This document shows positions 34,508 to 43,871 of a stretch of DNA of 53,981 bases, piece by piece. How positions within the stretch are numbered: the stretch's first letter is position 1; each line of letters opens with the position of its first letter. Both the position numbers and the translations under genes were made by a program. The stretch is from Rhodospirillales bacterium URHD0017 (GTDB lineage Bacteria > Pseudomonadota > Alphaproteobacteria > Reyranellales > Reyranellaceae): assembly GCA_900110395.1 (NCBI GenBank), contig FODP01000036.1, positions 3,414 through 57,394 on the forward strand, in the 5' to 3' direction. The notes below the pieces were generated by a model, which saw only the letters and a program-made list of their open reading frames with translations, did no database searches and was not told where the DNA came from.

Positions 34508-35032
34508 ATGTTCTGGGCAATGGCGCTCTGGAATGTTCAACTTGGTACCGAGACGGTCCTCACCCACCCCGATCTCGTGAATCTGTACGGGTGTTCGATC
34601 GGTGACGGAACGAAGGTCGGCCCCTTCGTCGAGATCCAGAAGAACAGCCATGTCGGCGTTCGCTGCAAGATCTCCTCCCACACCTTCATCTGCGAAGGCG
34701 TGACGATCGAGGACGAGGTCTTCGTCGGTCATGGCGTGATGTTTACCAACGAGCTCTTCCCACGCGCCTGCACGCCCGAAGGAGGACTCAAGACCGAGGC
34801 CGACTGGTCGGTGGTGCCGACGCGCATTCGCCACGGCGCCTCGGTCGGTTCGAATGCCACCATCATCTGCGGCACCACTGTCGGACGCTTCGCGCTGGTC
34901 GGCGCAGGGGCGGTGGTGACGCGCGATGTGCCCGACTACGCGATTGTCGCCGGCGTACCAGCCAAGGTGGTCGGCGATGTCCGCGATCGCGAAGACCTTC
35001 CCACCCCAGCAACAGGAATGGCGGCGCCATGA
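34508..35032 (+). CDS. Hexapeptide-repeat N-acetyltransferase (WlbB/WbpD-like)
   Basis: 174 aa from ATG 34508 (ATG 34520 also possible); the longer upstream frame does not look like protein. Left-handed beta-helix rungs (GCSIGDGTKVGPFVEIQ, SHVGVRCKISSHTFICEG, VTIEDEVFVGHGV), the loop MFTNELFPRA, then ASVGSNATIICGTTVGRFALVGAGAVVT and YAIVAGVPAKVVG. Such enzymes N-acetylate a UDP- or dTDP-amino sugar made by the adjacent oxidoreductase and aminotransferase. Its stop overlaps the oxidoreductase ATG (ATGA), supporting a three-gene pathway. Confidence 0.88.
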   Translation: MFWAMALWNVQLGTETVLTHPDLVNLYGCSIGDGTKVGPFVEIQKNSHVGVRCKISSHTFICEGVTIEDEVFVGHGVMFTNELFPRACTPEGGLKTEADWSVVPTRIRHGASVGSNATIICGTTVGRFALVGAGAVVTRDVPDYAIVAGVPAKVVGDVRDREDLPTPATGMAAP

Positions 35033-36054
35033 TCGGTATCGGTGTCATCGGCTACGGCTATTGGGGGCCGAACCTCGCGCGCTCTGTCGCCGAGACGGAG
35101 GGCTGCCGCCTTGCCGGCATCGCCGATTTCTCGGCTGCGGCGCTGGCGCGCGCTGGCAAGCGCTATCCGGGCCTTGCGCTACATCAGGACCCTCGCACGC
35201 TGATTGACGACCCCGCCGTCGATGCCGTGCTGATCGCCACTCCGGTCGCGACGCATTACGACCTGGCCGCTGCCGCTCTACGCGCCGGCAAGCATGTTAT
35301 CGTCGAGAAGCCGATCACTGCCTCGTCGGACGATGCGCGCCGGCTGATCGAGGAGGCGGCGCGGCGCAACCTCACCCTGATGGTGGACCACACCTTCGTC
35401 TATACCGGCGCCGTGCAGAAAATCGGCGAGATCATCCGCTCGGGCGACCTCGGCGACGTCTACTACTATGACAGCACGCGGGTGAATCTCGGCCTGTTCC
35501 AGCACGATGTGAACGTGATCTGGGACCTCGCGGTACACGACCTCTCGGTGCTCGACTACCTGCTGCAGGAGAAGCCTACTGCAGTCTCGGCCAGCGGCGC
35601 GGGGCACATCCGCGGGCGGCAGGAGAACATGGCCCATCTCAGCCTGTTCTATCCCTCGGGCACCGTCGCCTATCTCAACGTCAACTGGCTCGCTCCAGTG
35701 AAGGTACGCCAGACGCTGGTCGGCGGCAGTCGTAAGATGATTGTCTGGAACGACCTCGAGCCTAGCGAGAAGATCAAGGTCTATGACCGCGGCGTGACTC
35801 TCCCCGAGGGCCCCGAGCAATTCGTAGCGCGCATCTCCTACCGTAGTGGCGACATGTGGGCGCCGCAGCTCTCGGTGAAGGAGGCGCTGCTTACTGAAAT
35901 GGAGCATTTCGTCGACTGCGTGACCAACGGACGGGAGCCGATCACTTCCGGGCGCTGCGGCCTGGCCGTCGTCGAGACGCTCGAAGCCGCGATGCTGTCG
36001 CTGCGCCAGCGAGGCCAGCCCATCGACATTTCTCCCAAAAGGATGGCCTCATGA
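35029..36054 (+). CDS. Gfo/Idh/MocA oxidoreductase (WlbA-like sugar 3-dehydrogenase)
   Basis: 341 aa, ATG 35029. Rossmann start IGVIGYGYWGPNLAR, NAD-binding ATPVATHYDLA, catalytic HVIVEKPIT (EKP), and DLAVHDLSVLDYL with the conserved His. These features and the neighbours (acetyltransferase before, DegT aminotransferase after) are as in wlb/wbp clusters, where the enzyme oxidises C3 of a UDP-N-acetyl sugar (often UDP-GlcNAcA) before amination. The exact substrate is inferred. ATGA overlaps at both ends. Confidence 0.88.
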   Translation: MIGIGVIGYGYWGPNLARSVAETEGCRLAGIADFSAAALARAGKRYPGLALHQDPRTLIDDPAVDAVLIATPVATHYDLAAAALRAGKHVIVEKPITASSDDARRLIEEAARRNLTLMVDHTFVYTGAVQKIGEIIRSGDLGDVYYYDSTRVNLGLFQHDVNVIWDLAVHDLSVLDYLLQEKPTAVSASGAGHIRGRQENMAHLSLFYPSGTVAYLNVNWLAPVKVRQTLVGGSRKMIVWNDLEPSEKIKVYDRGVTLPEGPEQFVARISYRSGDMWAPQLSVKEALLTEMEHFVDCVTNGREPITSGRCGLAVVETLEAAMLSLRQRGQPIDISPKRMAS

Positions 36055-37175
36055 TTCCGCTCCTAGATCTTCGCGCGCAGTATGCCGGCATAAAAGTGGA
36101 ACTCGACGCCGCGGTGCTCGAGACCTTGGCGAGTGGCGCCTATGTTTCCGGCCCAAAGGTCGATGCCTTCGAGAAATCCTTCGCCGCCTACACCGGTGCC
36201 AAGGAAGCCGTGGCGCTGAATTCCGGCACCTCCGCACTGCATCTCGCGCTGCTTGCCCTCGGCATCGGCCCGGGCGACGAGGTGATCGCGCCTGCCATGA
36301 CCTTCGTCGCCACGGTCGCGGCCATCCGCTATGCCGGAGCGACACCAGTGCTGGTCGATGCCGATCCGCTCACCTGGAACATCGACCCCGCGGGCATCGC
36401 ACGCGCGATCACACCGCGCACCAAAGCCATTATCCCCGTCCACCTGCACGGCCGGATGGCTGACATGGACGCCATCATGGGGCTCGCCGCACAGCATGGC
36501 CTGCCGGTCATCGAAGACGCCGCCCAGGCGCATGGCGCGACCTGGAAGGGCAGAGGCGCGGGCACAATTGGCCAGATCGGCTGCTTCAGCTTCTACCCGG
36601 GCAAGAACCTTGGCGCCTGCGGCGAAGGCGGCGGTGCCGTCACCAACGATCCCGCCCTCGCGGCTCGGATGCGCAAGCTGCGCGACTGGGGCCAGGACGG
36701 CCGCTACAACCATGTCGAGCACGCTTTCAACTACCGCATGGACGGCATCCAGGGCGCAATTTTGTCGGTGAAGCTCGCGCATCTGCCGCGCTGGACGGAA
36801 CGCCGGCGCGAGGTCGCAGCCCTTTACGATACCCTGCTCGCCGCGCTTCCGGTGCAGTTGCCGTTGAAGCCCAAGGCTTTGGAACACGTTTACCACGTCT
36901 ATGCGCTGCGCCATCCGGACCGTGACAGGCTCGCGAGCGGCCTCGCGGAAGCCGGCGTTGCGACGGGCCTCCACTATCCACGCCCCGTGCATCTGCAGCC
37001 AGCCTATGCCGACCTCGGCAGCGGCCCCGGCAGCTTCCCCGTGGCCGAGGCCCTCGCCGCTGAATTCCTCTCCTTGCCCATCTTCCCCGAACTCACCCCC
37101 GAGCAGCAGCGCCACATCGCCGGCGTGCTGCGCGGCCTCCTCGCTCCTGCTTCGGTGACCAGTCATGCCGCGTGA
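36051..37175 (+). CDS. DegT/DnrJ/EryC1/StrS sugar aminotransferase (WlbC/WbpE-like)
   Basis: 374 aa, ATG 36051. Motifs are MIPLLDLRAQYAGIK, ALNSGTSALHLALLALGIGPGDEV, VHLHGRMADMDAIM, VIEDAAQAHGA, and SFYPGKNLGACGEGG, whose Lys forms the Schiff base with PLP. FNYRMDGIQGAIL and the C-terminal LPIFPELTPEQQ also match. It aminates the 3-keto sugar made by the preceding oxidoreductase using glutamate; the acetyltransferase two genes upstream would then acetylate it. Overlaps both neighbours. Confidence 0.9.
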   Translation: MIPLLDLRAQYAGIKVELDAAVLETLASGAYVSGPKVDAFEKSFAAYTGAKEAVALNSGTSALHLALLALGIGPGDEVIAPAMTFVATVAAIRYAGATPVLVDADPLTWNIDPAGIARAITPRTKAIIPVHLHGRMADMDAIMGLAAQHGLPVIEDAAQAHGATWKGRGAGTIGQIGCFSFYPGKNLGACGEGGGAVTNDPALAARMRKLRDWGQDGRYNHVEHAFNYRMDGIQGAILSVKLAHLPRWTERRREVAALYDTLLAALPVQLPLKPKALEHVYHVYALRHPDRDRLASGLAEAGVATGLHYPRPVHLQPAYADLGSGPGSFPVAEALAAEFLSLPIFPELTPEQQRHIAGVLRGLLAPASVTSHAA

Positions 37176-38172
37176 AACCCTCGACCCTCAGGGTATGCTT
37201 GCAGGCACCACCTGCCTCGTCACCGGTGGCGCAGGCTTCGTCGGCTCGCATATCGTCGAGCTGCTGTTGGACGCCGGTGCGGCGGAGGTGCGCGTCATCG
37301 ATAACATGGTGCGTGGGCGGCGCGACAACCTCGCCCGCGCGCTCGCCAGCAACCGAGTGCGCCTGATAGAGGGCGACATCCGCGACACGGCGACGATGAA
37401 GTCGCTCGTCGCTGGCTGCGATACAGTCTTCCATCAGGCCGCGCTGCGCATCACGCAATGCGCACAGGAACCGCGCGCCGCCTTCGAGGTGATGGTCGCG
37501 GCGACCTATGACCTCGTGGAGCTGTGCCTGGCCGCGAACATCCGAAAGTTGGTCGCCGCCTCCACCGCCTCGGTCTATGGCATGGCGGACCAATTCCCCA
37601 CGCCCGAGGCGCAGCACCCTTACAACAACCGCACCCTCTACGGTGCGGCCAAGGCCTTCAACGAGGGCCTCTACCGCTCGTTCAACGACATGCACGGGCT
37701 GGACTACGTCGCGCTGCGCTACTTCAACGTCTATGGCCCGCGCATGGACATCCACGGCCGCTACACCGAAGTGCTGGTGCGTTGGATGGAACGCCTCGCG
37801 CGTGGCGAGCCGCCAATCATCTTCGGCGACGGCCTCCAGACCATGGATATGATCCATGTGCGCGATGTGGCGCGCGCCAACATTCTCTCGGCCGTCGCGC
37901 CGGCGAGCGACGTCGCGCTGAATATCGGCAGCGGGACGGAGACCTCTCTGCTCGACCTCGCTCGCCTGCTTTGCCGCGTCATGGGCCAGCCTCAGCTCGT
38001 ACCGCTGCACCAGGAGGCACGCGCGGTGAACCCTGTGCCAAAGCGCCTCGCCGATGTCTCGAAGGCCCGCGAGCTGATCGGCTTCCAGGCAACGCAGCCC
38101 GTCGAGGAAGGCATCGCCGAGCTGGTCGCCTGGTGGCGTTCCGAAAGCGTGCTCACCGGAGCCGCCGCGTGA
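37165..38172 (+). CDS. NAD-dependent sugar-nucleotide epimerase/dehydratase
   Basis: 335 aa, ATG 37165, overlapping the previous gene by 11 bases. Rossmann TGGAGFVGSHIVELLL, VIDNMVRGRRDN, GDIRDTATM, FHQAALRITQC, ASTASVYG, YGAAKAFNE (YxxxK), RYFNVYGPRMD and GDGLQTMDMIHVRDVA are those of UDP-glucose 4-epimerase/NDP-sugar epimerase relatives. Provides a nucleotide sugar for the same repeat unit; substrate uncertain. Its TGA overlaps the GTG of the next aminotransferase. Confidence 0.88.
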   Translation: MPRETLDPQGMLAGTTCLVTGGAGFVGSHIVELLLDAGAAEVRVIDNMVRGRRDNLARALASNRVRLIEGDIRDTATMKSLVAGCDTVFHQAALRITQCAQEPRAAFEVMVAATYDLVELCLAANIRKLVAASTASVYGMADQFPTPEAQHPYNNRTLYGAAKAFNEGLYRSFNDMHGLDYVALRYFNVYGPRMDIHGRYTEVLVRWMERLARGEPPIIFGDGLQTMDMIHVRDVARANILSAVAPASDVALNIGSGTETSLLDLARLLCRVMGQPQLVPLHQEARAVNPVPKRLADVSKARELIGFQATQPVEEGIAELVAWWRSESVLTGAAA

Positions 38173-39392
38173 TCCCCATCACCAAGCCCCTTATCGGTGA
38201 GGAGGAAGCCCTTGCTGCGGCCGAGGTCGTACGTTCCGGCTGGCTGACGCAAGGCCCGCGCGTCACGCGCTTCGAGGAAGAGTTCGCCGCCATCACCGGC
38301 GCGTCCCACGCCTGCGCCGTGTCCAACTGCACCACGGCGCTGCATCTCGCTCTGCTTGCCGTCGGCGTGGGCGCGGGTGACGAGGTCATCACCGTCAGCC
38401 ACACCTTCATTGCCTGCGCCAACGCCATCCACCAGTGCGGCGCTACACCGGTCTTCATCGACATCGAGCCGGTCGGCTACGGCATGGATGCCGCGCTGAT
38501 CGCCGCGGCCGTCACCCTGAGGACGCGCGCCATTCTCTGCGTGCACCAGATCGGCATGCCCTGCGACATGGATGCGATCATGGCCGTCGCCCGCGCCCAT
38601 GGGCTGCGCGTGGTCGAGGACGCGGCCTGCGCCCTGGGATCCGAGATGCAGTTCGATGGATCCTGGCGGCGGGTCGGCGATCCGGCCGGCGACGTCGCAT
38701 GCTTCTCGCTGCACCCGCGGAAGGTCGTCACCGTCGGCGATGGCGGCGTGCTGACCACGCAGGATGCCGCGCTCGATGCACGCTTCCGCCTGCTGCGCCA
38801 GCACGGCATGACGGTGCCGGACACGGTGCGCCACGGCAGCCCACAGGTGATCTTCGAATCCTACGAGGACAGGGCTTTCAATTACCGCCTGACCGACATC
38901 CAGGCGGCGGTCGGCATCGAGCAGCTCAAGCGCTTGCCGGAGATCGTCTCGCGCCGGCGGGCCCTGGCCGAACGCTACCGCGAACGCATCGCGGCCGAGA
39001 CACCGGAGGCCTTCGCACCCGTGGAGCCCAACCGTGTCCACACCAACTGGCAATCCTACGCAGTGCGCCTGCCCGATGGGGTGGACCAGCGTGAGGCGAT
39101 GCAATCCATGCTCGACCGCGGTGTCGCCACGCGCCGAGGCATCATGTGCATCCATCGCGAGAAGCCCTATGCCGAAACGGTGCGCTTTCCCCTGCCGATC
39201 TCGGAAGACGCGCAGGACCGCACAATCCTGCTGCCGCTCTATCCGCAGATGACGGAGGCCGAGCAGGATCAGGTGATCGGCGCACTGCAAGAGGCGCTGC
39301 GGCACCGAACCGCGGGCGGGTCGTCGTCCTCGGCGCGTCGCCCACATGCCCACAAACAGTCAGAAGAGAGGGGCGGCTCAGCTTCCAACTAG
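38169..39392 (+). CDS. Second DegT/DnrJ/EryC1/StrS sugar aminotransferase
   Basis: 407 aa from GTG 38169 (VIPITKPLIGEEEALAA), overlapping the epimerase stop by four bases. EVVRSGWLTQGPRVTRFEEE, SNCTTALHLALLAVGVGAGDEV, VHQIGMPCDMDAI, VVEDAACALGSE, and SLHPRKVVTVGDGG with the PLP lysine, then FNYRLTDIQAAVGIEQL. Distinct from the first aminotransferase (different lysine loop), so it probably aminates C4 or another position of a second sugar. The C-terminal ~25 residues (HRTAGGSSSSARRPHAHK...) are low-complexity and may be an extension into a junction. Confidence 0.88.
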   Translation: MIPITKPLIGEEEALAAAEVVRSGWLTQGPRVTRFEEEFAAITGASHACAVSNCTTALHLALLAVGVGAGDEVITVSHTFIACANAIHQCGATPVFIDIEPVGYGMDAALIAAAVTLRTRAILCVHQIGMPCDMDAIMAVARAHGLRVVEDAACALGSEMQFDGSWRRVGDPAGDVACFSLHPRKVVTVGDGGVLTTQDAALDARFRLLRQHGMTVPDTVRHGSPQVIFESYEDRAFNYRLTDIQAAVGIEQLKRLPEIVSRRRALAERYRERIAAETPEAFAPVEPNRVHTNWQSYAVRLPDGVDQREAMQSMLDRGVATRRGIMCIHREKPYAETVRFPLPISEDAQDRTILLPLYPQMTEAEQDQVIGALQEALRHRTAGGSSSSARRPHAHKQSEERGGSASN

Positions 39393-39564
39393 CAACCGTG
39401 ACTAGAGCAGTCCTAACGACGGGGTCCACTTCACTACATCCAGATGACGGACGTAGAGCAGGAAACGGTCGTGGCCTCGCCGCGAAAGTCCTGCGCACCG
39501 GCCTAGTGGATGTCCGGCAACTCGCCGCGCGCGTCCAGGCACGACGCCTAGAGGGAGTTCGCGA

Positions 39565-40725
39565 ATGAATTCGGTCGATGTCGTCATACCCTGCTACAAC
39601 TACGCTCGCTTCCTGCGCAGGTGCGTGACCTCTGTCCTGGACCAGGCCGGCGTGAATGTTCGCGTGCTGGTCATCGACGACGGGTCGCCCGACAACACGC
39701 CCGAAATCTGCCGAGCGCTCGCGATCGAGGATTCTCGGGTCAGCTACAGGCGCCACGAGCCCAACCAGGGTTTCTTCCCTACCATCAACGAAGGTCTGTT
39801 CGGCTGGGCGAGCGCGGAATACTGCCTGCTCCTGTCCGCCGACGACGCGCTGGCGCCCGGCGCGCTGGCGCGGGCCACGGCCCTGATGAACGCGCACCCC
39901 GACGTCGGCATGGTTTATGGCCCGACGATACTGCTGAAAGGCGAGGCTGAACCTCACGGCGCGCCGCAGGCCTCTAGCGACTATGAGACCGACATCCTTC
40001 CCGGCGCCCGTTTTCTGGAATTCTGTTGCAAGGTCGGCAATCCGGTCCCGACGCCGGCGGCGGTGCTGCGGACCGCCCTGCAGCACAAGATCGGCCCCTA
40101 TGCGCCGGAACTGCCGCACACCAGCGACTACGAGATGTGGATGCGCTGCGCGCTGCACTCGAATATCGACTTCATTCGCGCGGTCCAAGGCTACTATCGC
40201 TTGCACGGCTCCAACATGAGCACCGCTTACCACGCCGATCCCATGCGCGATTGGCGCGAAGCCATGCATGCGGTCGAAAAATTCGTGGCCGACGCCGGAG
40301 ATCGGCTCGCCACACCGGATCAGCTGCTGGGCCTCTCACGGCGCCGCTGCGTCGAAGGCGCGTTGGTGGCAGCCCACAGGTGCTTCGACGTGGGCAACAA
40401 AGATGGGGCGAAAGCCTATCTCGATTTCGTCGCCGACCAGGGTTGCTCGCTGTCGAATTTCCCGGCCGGCAAGACGCTTCGCCTGAAGCAGCAACTCGGT
40501 CTCCGCAGCTACCGGCTGCTGAAGCCGGTGGTCGATTTCGCGCGCGGCTCCGGCGTCTCGCGGCCGAACGTCCCACGCGACCCCAAGCTATTTGGCGGGT
40601 GGCCGACGGCGTCGAACTCTCCAACAGCCGGAAGCGCGCGGGTGGACGGAACCCGCCCGGCGAGGATCGACCACGAGGGGCAGAGCCGCGGCCGAAGACA
40701 CGACACCTTGGAGTGTTCGGGATGA
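39565..40725 (+). CDS. Glycosyltransferase family 2
   Basis: 386 aa, ATG 39565 with GAGGGAG nine bases upstream. GT-A features are VDVVIPCYNYARFL, VLVIDDGSPDNT, FPTINEGL, LLSADDALAPGA (metal-binding Asp pair) and SDYEMWMRCAL. Residues ~250-386 are a less conserved tail ending in low-complexity sequence. Part of this gene (39980-40298) is duplicated almost perfectly, inverted, at 49966-50284. Adds one sugar of the repeat unit. A 172-bp gap upstream with no visible gene marks the start of another transcriptional or recombinational unit. Confidence 0.88.
   Translation: MNSVDVVIPCYNYARFLRRCVTSVLDQAGVNVRVLVIDDGSPDNTPEICRALAIEDSRVSYRRHEPNQGFFPTINEGLFGWASAEYCLLLSADDALAPGALARATALMNAHPDVGMVYGPTILLKGEAEPHGAPQASSDYETDILPGARFLEFCCKVGNPVPTPAAVLRTALQHKIGPYAPELPHTSDYEMWMRCALHSNIDFIRAVQGYYRLHGSNMSTAYHADPMRDWREAMHAVEKFVADAGDRLATPDQLLGLSRRRCVEGALVAAHRCFDVGNKDGAKAYLDFVADQGCSLSNFPAGKTLRLKQQLGLRSYRLLKPVVDFARGSGVSRPNVPRDPKLFGGWPTASNSPTAGSARVDGTRPARIDHEGQSRGRRHDTLECSG
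39980..40298 (+). repeat. Copy 1 of a 319-bp inverted repeat (in GT2 gene)
   Basis: Matches the minus strand of 49966-50284 with four mismatches counted by eye. This is the original copy, inside an intact gene. Confidence 0.9.
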
Positions 40726-41564
40726 TTCTCGAGCGGGCCATCAAGCAGACCTTGCGCGGAAGCATTCCCGCGCCGCTCCGGCGGGCCGTTCGCAACAACC
40801 TGCCTCGCCGCGAACAGCTCGCCGAGGCGCGGTTGTTCTGGGAACGGCAGAGCTTGGCTTTGGTCGGTCAGCGCCGTCCCCGAGCCCGTGGCCGCATCCT
40901 CTGCTACCACTCGACCGGACAACTCGAGTTCGGCGTGAACGACGTCCATCCCGCCCGATTCCGGCGTCACATCGAACTGTCGCTGAAAGCCGGCTATCGC
41001 TTCGTCCGCGCATCGGAGATCGCGCAAACCGGCGGCGGGCCGAAGGATCTGGCGATCAGCTTCGATGACGGCCTGAAGAGCGTGTCGACCGTCGCGGCCC
41101 CGATCTTGCGGGAGTACGGCATCCCCTATGCGATCTTCGCCGTCTCCGACTGGAGCGATATGAAGCACCCTTGGTACATCGACCGCGCCCTCGACTGGCG
41201 CGAGATGGAGCTTCTGCTCGAGGACGGCGCGGAGGTGGGCAGCCATTCGGTAAGCCACCCTGACTTCAGCAGGATCGATTACCAGCGTGCAGTCGACGAG
41301 CTCTGCATCTCCCGCGAGGTCATCAGGCAGCGGCTTGGCTTCGCGCCCGACGCGTTCGCGATCCCGTTCGGGCAATCGAGGAACTGGCCGGCGGCGTGCG
41401 CGCAAAGCGCTCGCGAGGCGGGCTACCGGATCGTCTATGCGCAAGCCGAGGATACCCGCCCCGAGGACACGGTCGCACGCACCTTCGTGACCAAGCACGA
41501 CAACGACCACATCTTCAAGGCGCTCCTCGCTGGCCACTATGACCGCTGGGAAGAATGGTTCTAA
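40722..41564 (+). CDS. Polysaccharide deacetylase-family protein
   Basis: 280 aa, ATG 40722 overlapping the GT2 stop (ATGA). After a basic N-terminal region, ILCYHSTGQLEFGVND and LAISFDDGLKSV give the NodB Asp-Asp pair. VGSHSVSHPDFSRI supplies the metal-binding His residues, then YAIPFGQSRNW-like FAIPFGQSR. No signal peptide, so it probably acts in the cytoplasm or at the inner membrane on a precursor or lipid-linked unit. Second deacetylase of the locus, less like the XrtA type. Confidence 0.85.
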   Translation: MILERAIKQTLRGSIPAPLRRAVRNNLPRREQLAEARLFWERQSLALVGQRRPRARGRILCYHSTGQLEFGVNDVHPARFRRHIELSLKAGYRFVRASEIAQTGGGPKDLAISFDDGLKSVSTVAAPILREYGIPYAIFAVSDWSDMKHPWYIDRALDWREMELLLEDGAEVGSHSVSHPDFSRIDYQRAVDELCISREVIRQRLGFAPDAFAIPFGQSRNWPAACAQSAREAGYRIVYAQAEDTRPEDTVARTFVTKHDNDHIFKALLAGHYDRWEEWF

Positions 41565-43474
41565 AGCGCAAAATCTCTGTCGTCGTCCCTACCTTCGATC
41601 GCTTGGCGACGTTGCGCGAGGCCCTCGCCAGCATCCGAGACGTCGAGGGCTCGGGCGTCCAGGCCGAGTTCGAAATCGTGGTCGGCGACAATGGCCTGAA
41701 GGAAGAGACGCAGCGCCTCTGCCTGGAATACGGCGCGATCTACGTCCCAGCTCACGGCCGGGGCGCGTCCTACGCGCGCAACGCCGCAATGGGCGCGGCG
41801 AGCGGCGACTTCATCACCTTCCTCGACGACGACGACGTCTGGCTGCGCGGGCACATCGAGCCGCATCTCGCGTATCTGGACGCGCATCCCGACTACGACG
41901 CCGTCTTCGGCCAGGCCATCTACACCGATCCCGAGCTCAACCCGGCCAGCGCCCCTTGGCCGGAGGACCCGGGCAGCGGGGACGACCTGACGCGCCGCAT
42001 GCTCAGCGGCCTTTTCCCGCAGATCGGCACCGTCGTCGCGCGCCGGTCCGTGATCGACAGCATCGGCCATTTCGATACTCGGCTCATCGGCGGCCAGGAC
42101 CTGGATTGGCTGCTGCGCCTCGCCACGAAGAACAAGCTCGGCTTCGTGCCGACGCCCTGCATCCTGTTCCGCGGCCGGGCGCCGGAGACCTACGACGCTC
42201 TCAATCGCATGCGCGTCCGCTTCGACCGCCAAATCTTCCTGAGGCATGGCATGCCCAACGCATTGCGGCTCTGGAAGTCGCCACTCGACATGATTCGTGC
42301 CTATCACAAGACGCTTTTTCACTTTTATCGGTACTTTACGAATAGGGCGATCTGGTGCGCGGAGAACGGGTCGGCGGGCGACGTCATCCGGGAGCTCAAA
42401 GTTCCAGCGCTTTACCTGCCGCTGCTTCTCGCCACCGAGATCCTCCAGCAGTCGCCGCTCCGTACGGCGTTGCTCGCCGCCGGCCGTCGCTGGCTCAAGG
42501 GCGGTGCCGGCTTACCCAGTAGGCCGCCCGTTGGCGAAGCGATCGATGAAACGGCCGGGCCAGGTCCGAAGGCTGTCGGGGGCCCGCTCGCCGCTTCCGA
42601 GGTGTCGCAAACGCCGGAAGCAAAGGCGCGTGCATTGTGGTCAGATGTACTGACCAATGGATCAATGATGACGCCGACCGAAGCTGTTCTCGACGAGCTT
42701 CACCGCTATAGCGGGATACCGCTGGCCGAGGTCGATGAACTGGTCAAGACCGCCGCTTCGAAGACCGGACTGAAATGGGACGCTCGCGATCGATCCACAG
42801 CGCAGGGCCTACAGGAATTCTACGACCGCGTGGACCATTGGGTTTACGGAACCCTCGGCTATCATGCACGCCAAGCAGAGGGGAAGAACGTTCCCTTGCC
42901 GGTGCAGGTCGCGGCAATGCTTCATGCTCGCCGACCTGGAACCTTTCTCGACTTTGGCGCAGGTGTTGCAACGGCCGGTTTGCTGTTTGATCGCTTGGGT
43001 TGGCAGGTCACGTGCGCCGACGTTTCGGCTCCCTTGCTGCAGTTCGCAAAATGGAGAGTCAAGGATCGAGGTTTGCCCATTCGAGTGATCGACCTTCACA
43101 ATGAAAGGTTACCCGAAGACGCCTTCGACATCATTTGTGCCTTCAACACGATGGCGCACGTGCGGGACACGCTCCAAACGTTCAAGGACCTTCGCCGAGC
43201 CCTTCGACCGGGTGGTCTCCTGATTTTCGATGTCGATACTCGGGCAAAAGATGCGGAGATGCCGTGGCACGCCTCGAAGGCCTCACTCGTCTTGCGTGTA
43301 GTGCGGCGCCTCGGCTTCGCGGCGGAGCCGCAGCTGGGGGAACTCCATATTTTCAAGAAGATCGAATCGAATCTTCTTGCGCGCGGGATCGTGGGTGCGC
43401 AGGACTTTCTCAAGAATACAGATGCCGCCATTTGGCTTCGCTCTCAGTACTGGCGTCGTTCGAGGCGGACTTGA
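41555..43474 (+). CDS. Fusion of GT2 glycosyltransferase and SAM-dependent methyltransferase
   Basis: 639 aa, ATG 41555 overlapping the previous gene by ten bases. Residues 1-~240 are GT-A (ISVVVPTFDRLATLRE, VVGDNGLKEET, YARNAAMGAASGDF, FLDDDDVWLRGH, GGQDLDWLLRL). After a linker (~300-360), residues ~380-630 are a class I methyltransferase with TFLDFGAGVATAGLLFD (motif I ~462), VTCADVSAPLL, DIICAFNTMAHV and LRRALRPGGLLIFDVDT. One protein could add a sugar and methylate it or a neighbour, capping the chain. The DNA becomes less GC-biased from ~42.3 kb, suggesting the two halves have different origins. Confidence 0.85.
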   Translation: MVLKRKISVVVPTFDRLATLREALASIRDVEGSGVQAEFEIVVGDNGLKEETQRLCLEYGAIYVPAHGRGASYARNAAMGAASGDFITFLDDDDVWLRGHIEPHLAYLDAHPDYDAVFGQAIYTDPELNPASAPWPEDPGSGDDLTRRMLSGLFPQIGTVVARRSVIDSIGHFDTRLIGGQDLDWLLRLATKNKLGFVPTPCILFRGRAPETYDALNRMRVRFDRQIFLRHGMPNALRLWKSPLDMIRAYHKTLFHFYRYFTNRAIWCAENGSAGDVIRELKVPALYLPLLLATEILQQSPLRTALLAAGRRWLKGGAGLPSRPPVGEAIDETAGPGPKAVGGPLAASEVSQTPEAKARALWSDVLTNGSMMTPTEAVLDELHRYSGIPLAEVDELVKTAASKTGLKWDARDRSTAQGLQEFYDRVDHWVYGTLGYHARQAEGKNVPLPVQVAAMLHARRPGTFLDFGAGVATAGLLFDRLGWQVTCADVSAPLLQFAKWRVKDRGLPIRVIDLHNERLPEDAFDIICAFNTMAHVRDTLQTFKDLRRALRPGGLLIFDVDTRAKDAEMPWHASKASLVLRVVRRLGFAAEPQLGELHIFKKIESNLLARGIVGAQDFLKNTDAAIWLRSQYWRRSRRT

Positions 43475-43544
43475 ACGGACTTGAACGTCTTAGCTTGGCC
43501 GTGGATCGAGTACGGTCCGCTTTTAGCTCGGATTTCTCTCGTGA

Positions 43545-43870
43545 CAAGATCCCCTGAAATTCCGTCTCGGGCGAGCTTGTCGTAGCGGGTTGCGATACGG
43601 CGGAGGTCCCTGAGCCGAGCGAAGGCATCCTCGATGCGGTGTTGCAGCTTGTGGGATTTCTTGTCGAAGCTGAAAGACTGTTTTCGGTTCGACCGTTGGG
43701 AATGACAGGCTCGGTGCCGCGATCCTTCGCCCATTGCCGTAGGTCAGCGCTGTCGTAGGCCTTGTCGCCGAGGAGCTTTCTGGCCGCCTTGATGCGACGG
43801 ATCAGACGCAGGGCCGGCGGACAATCATGCGCCTCGCCGCCGCTCAGGAGGATGTGATGTGCTCTCCAGT
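43545..43870 (-). pseudogene. IS5-family (IS427-like) transposase 3' remnant
   Basis: Minus strand: RRIKAARKLLGDKAYDSADL then RQWAKDRGTEPVIPN; a one-base deletion shifts the frame to SNRKQSFSFDKKSHK and HRIEDAFARLRDLRRIATRYDKLAR, the conserved C-terminal R..(IE)..F.RLK..RRI.TRYDK. The 5' half of the transposase is absent and the terminus is replaced by other sequence. It lies just after the GT2-methyltransferase stop. Confidence 0.75.
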
Positions 43871-43871
43871 A

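Noticed and set aside
37992..39353. 453-codon minus frame opposite the second aminotransferase
   Set aside because: GC-rich shadow of a DegT gene with intact PLP motif.
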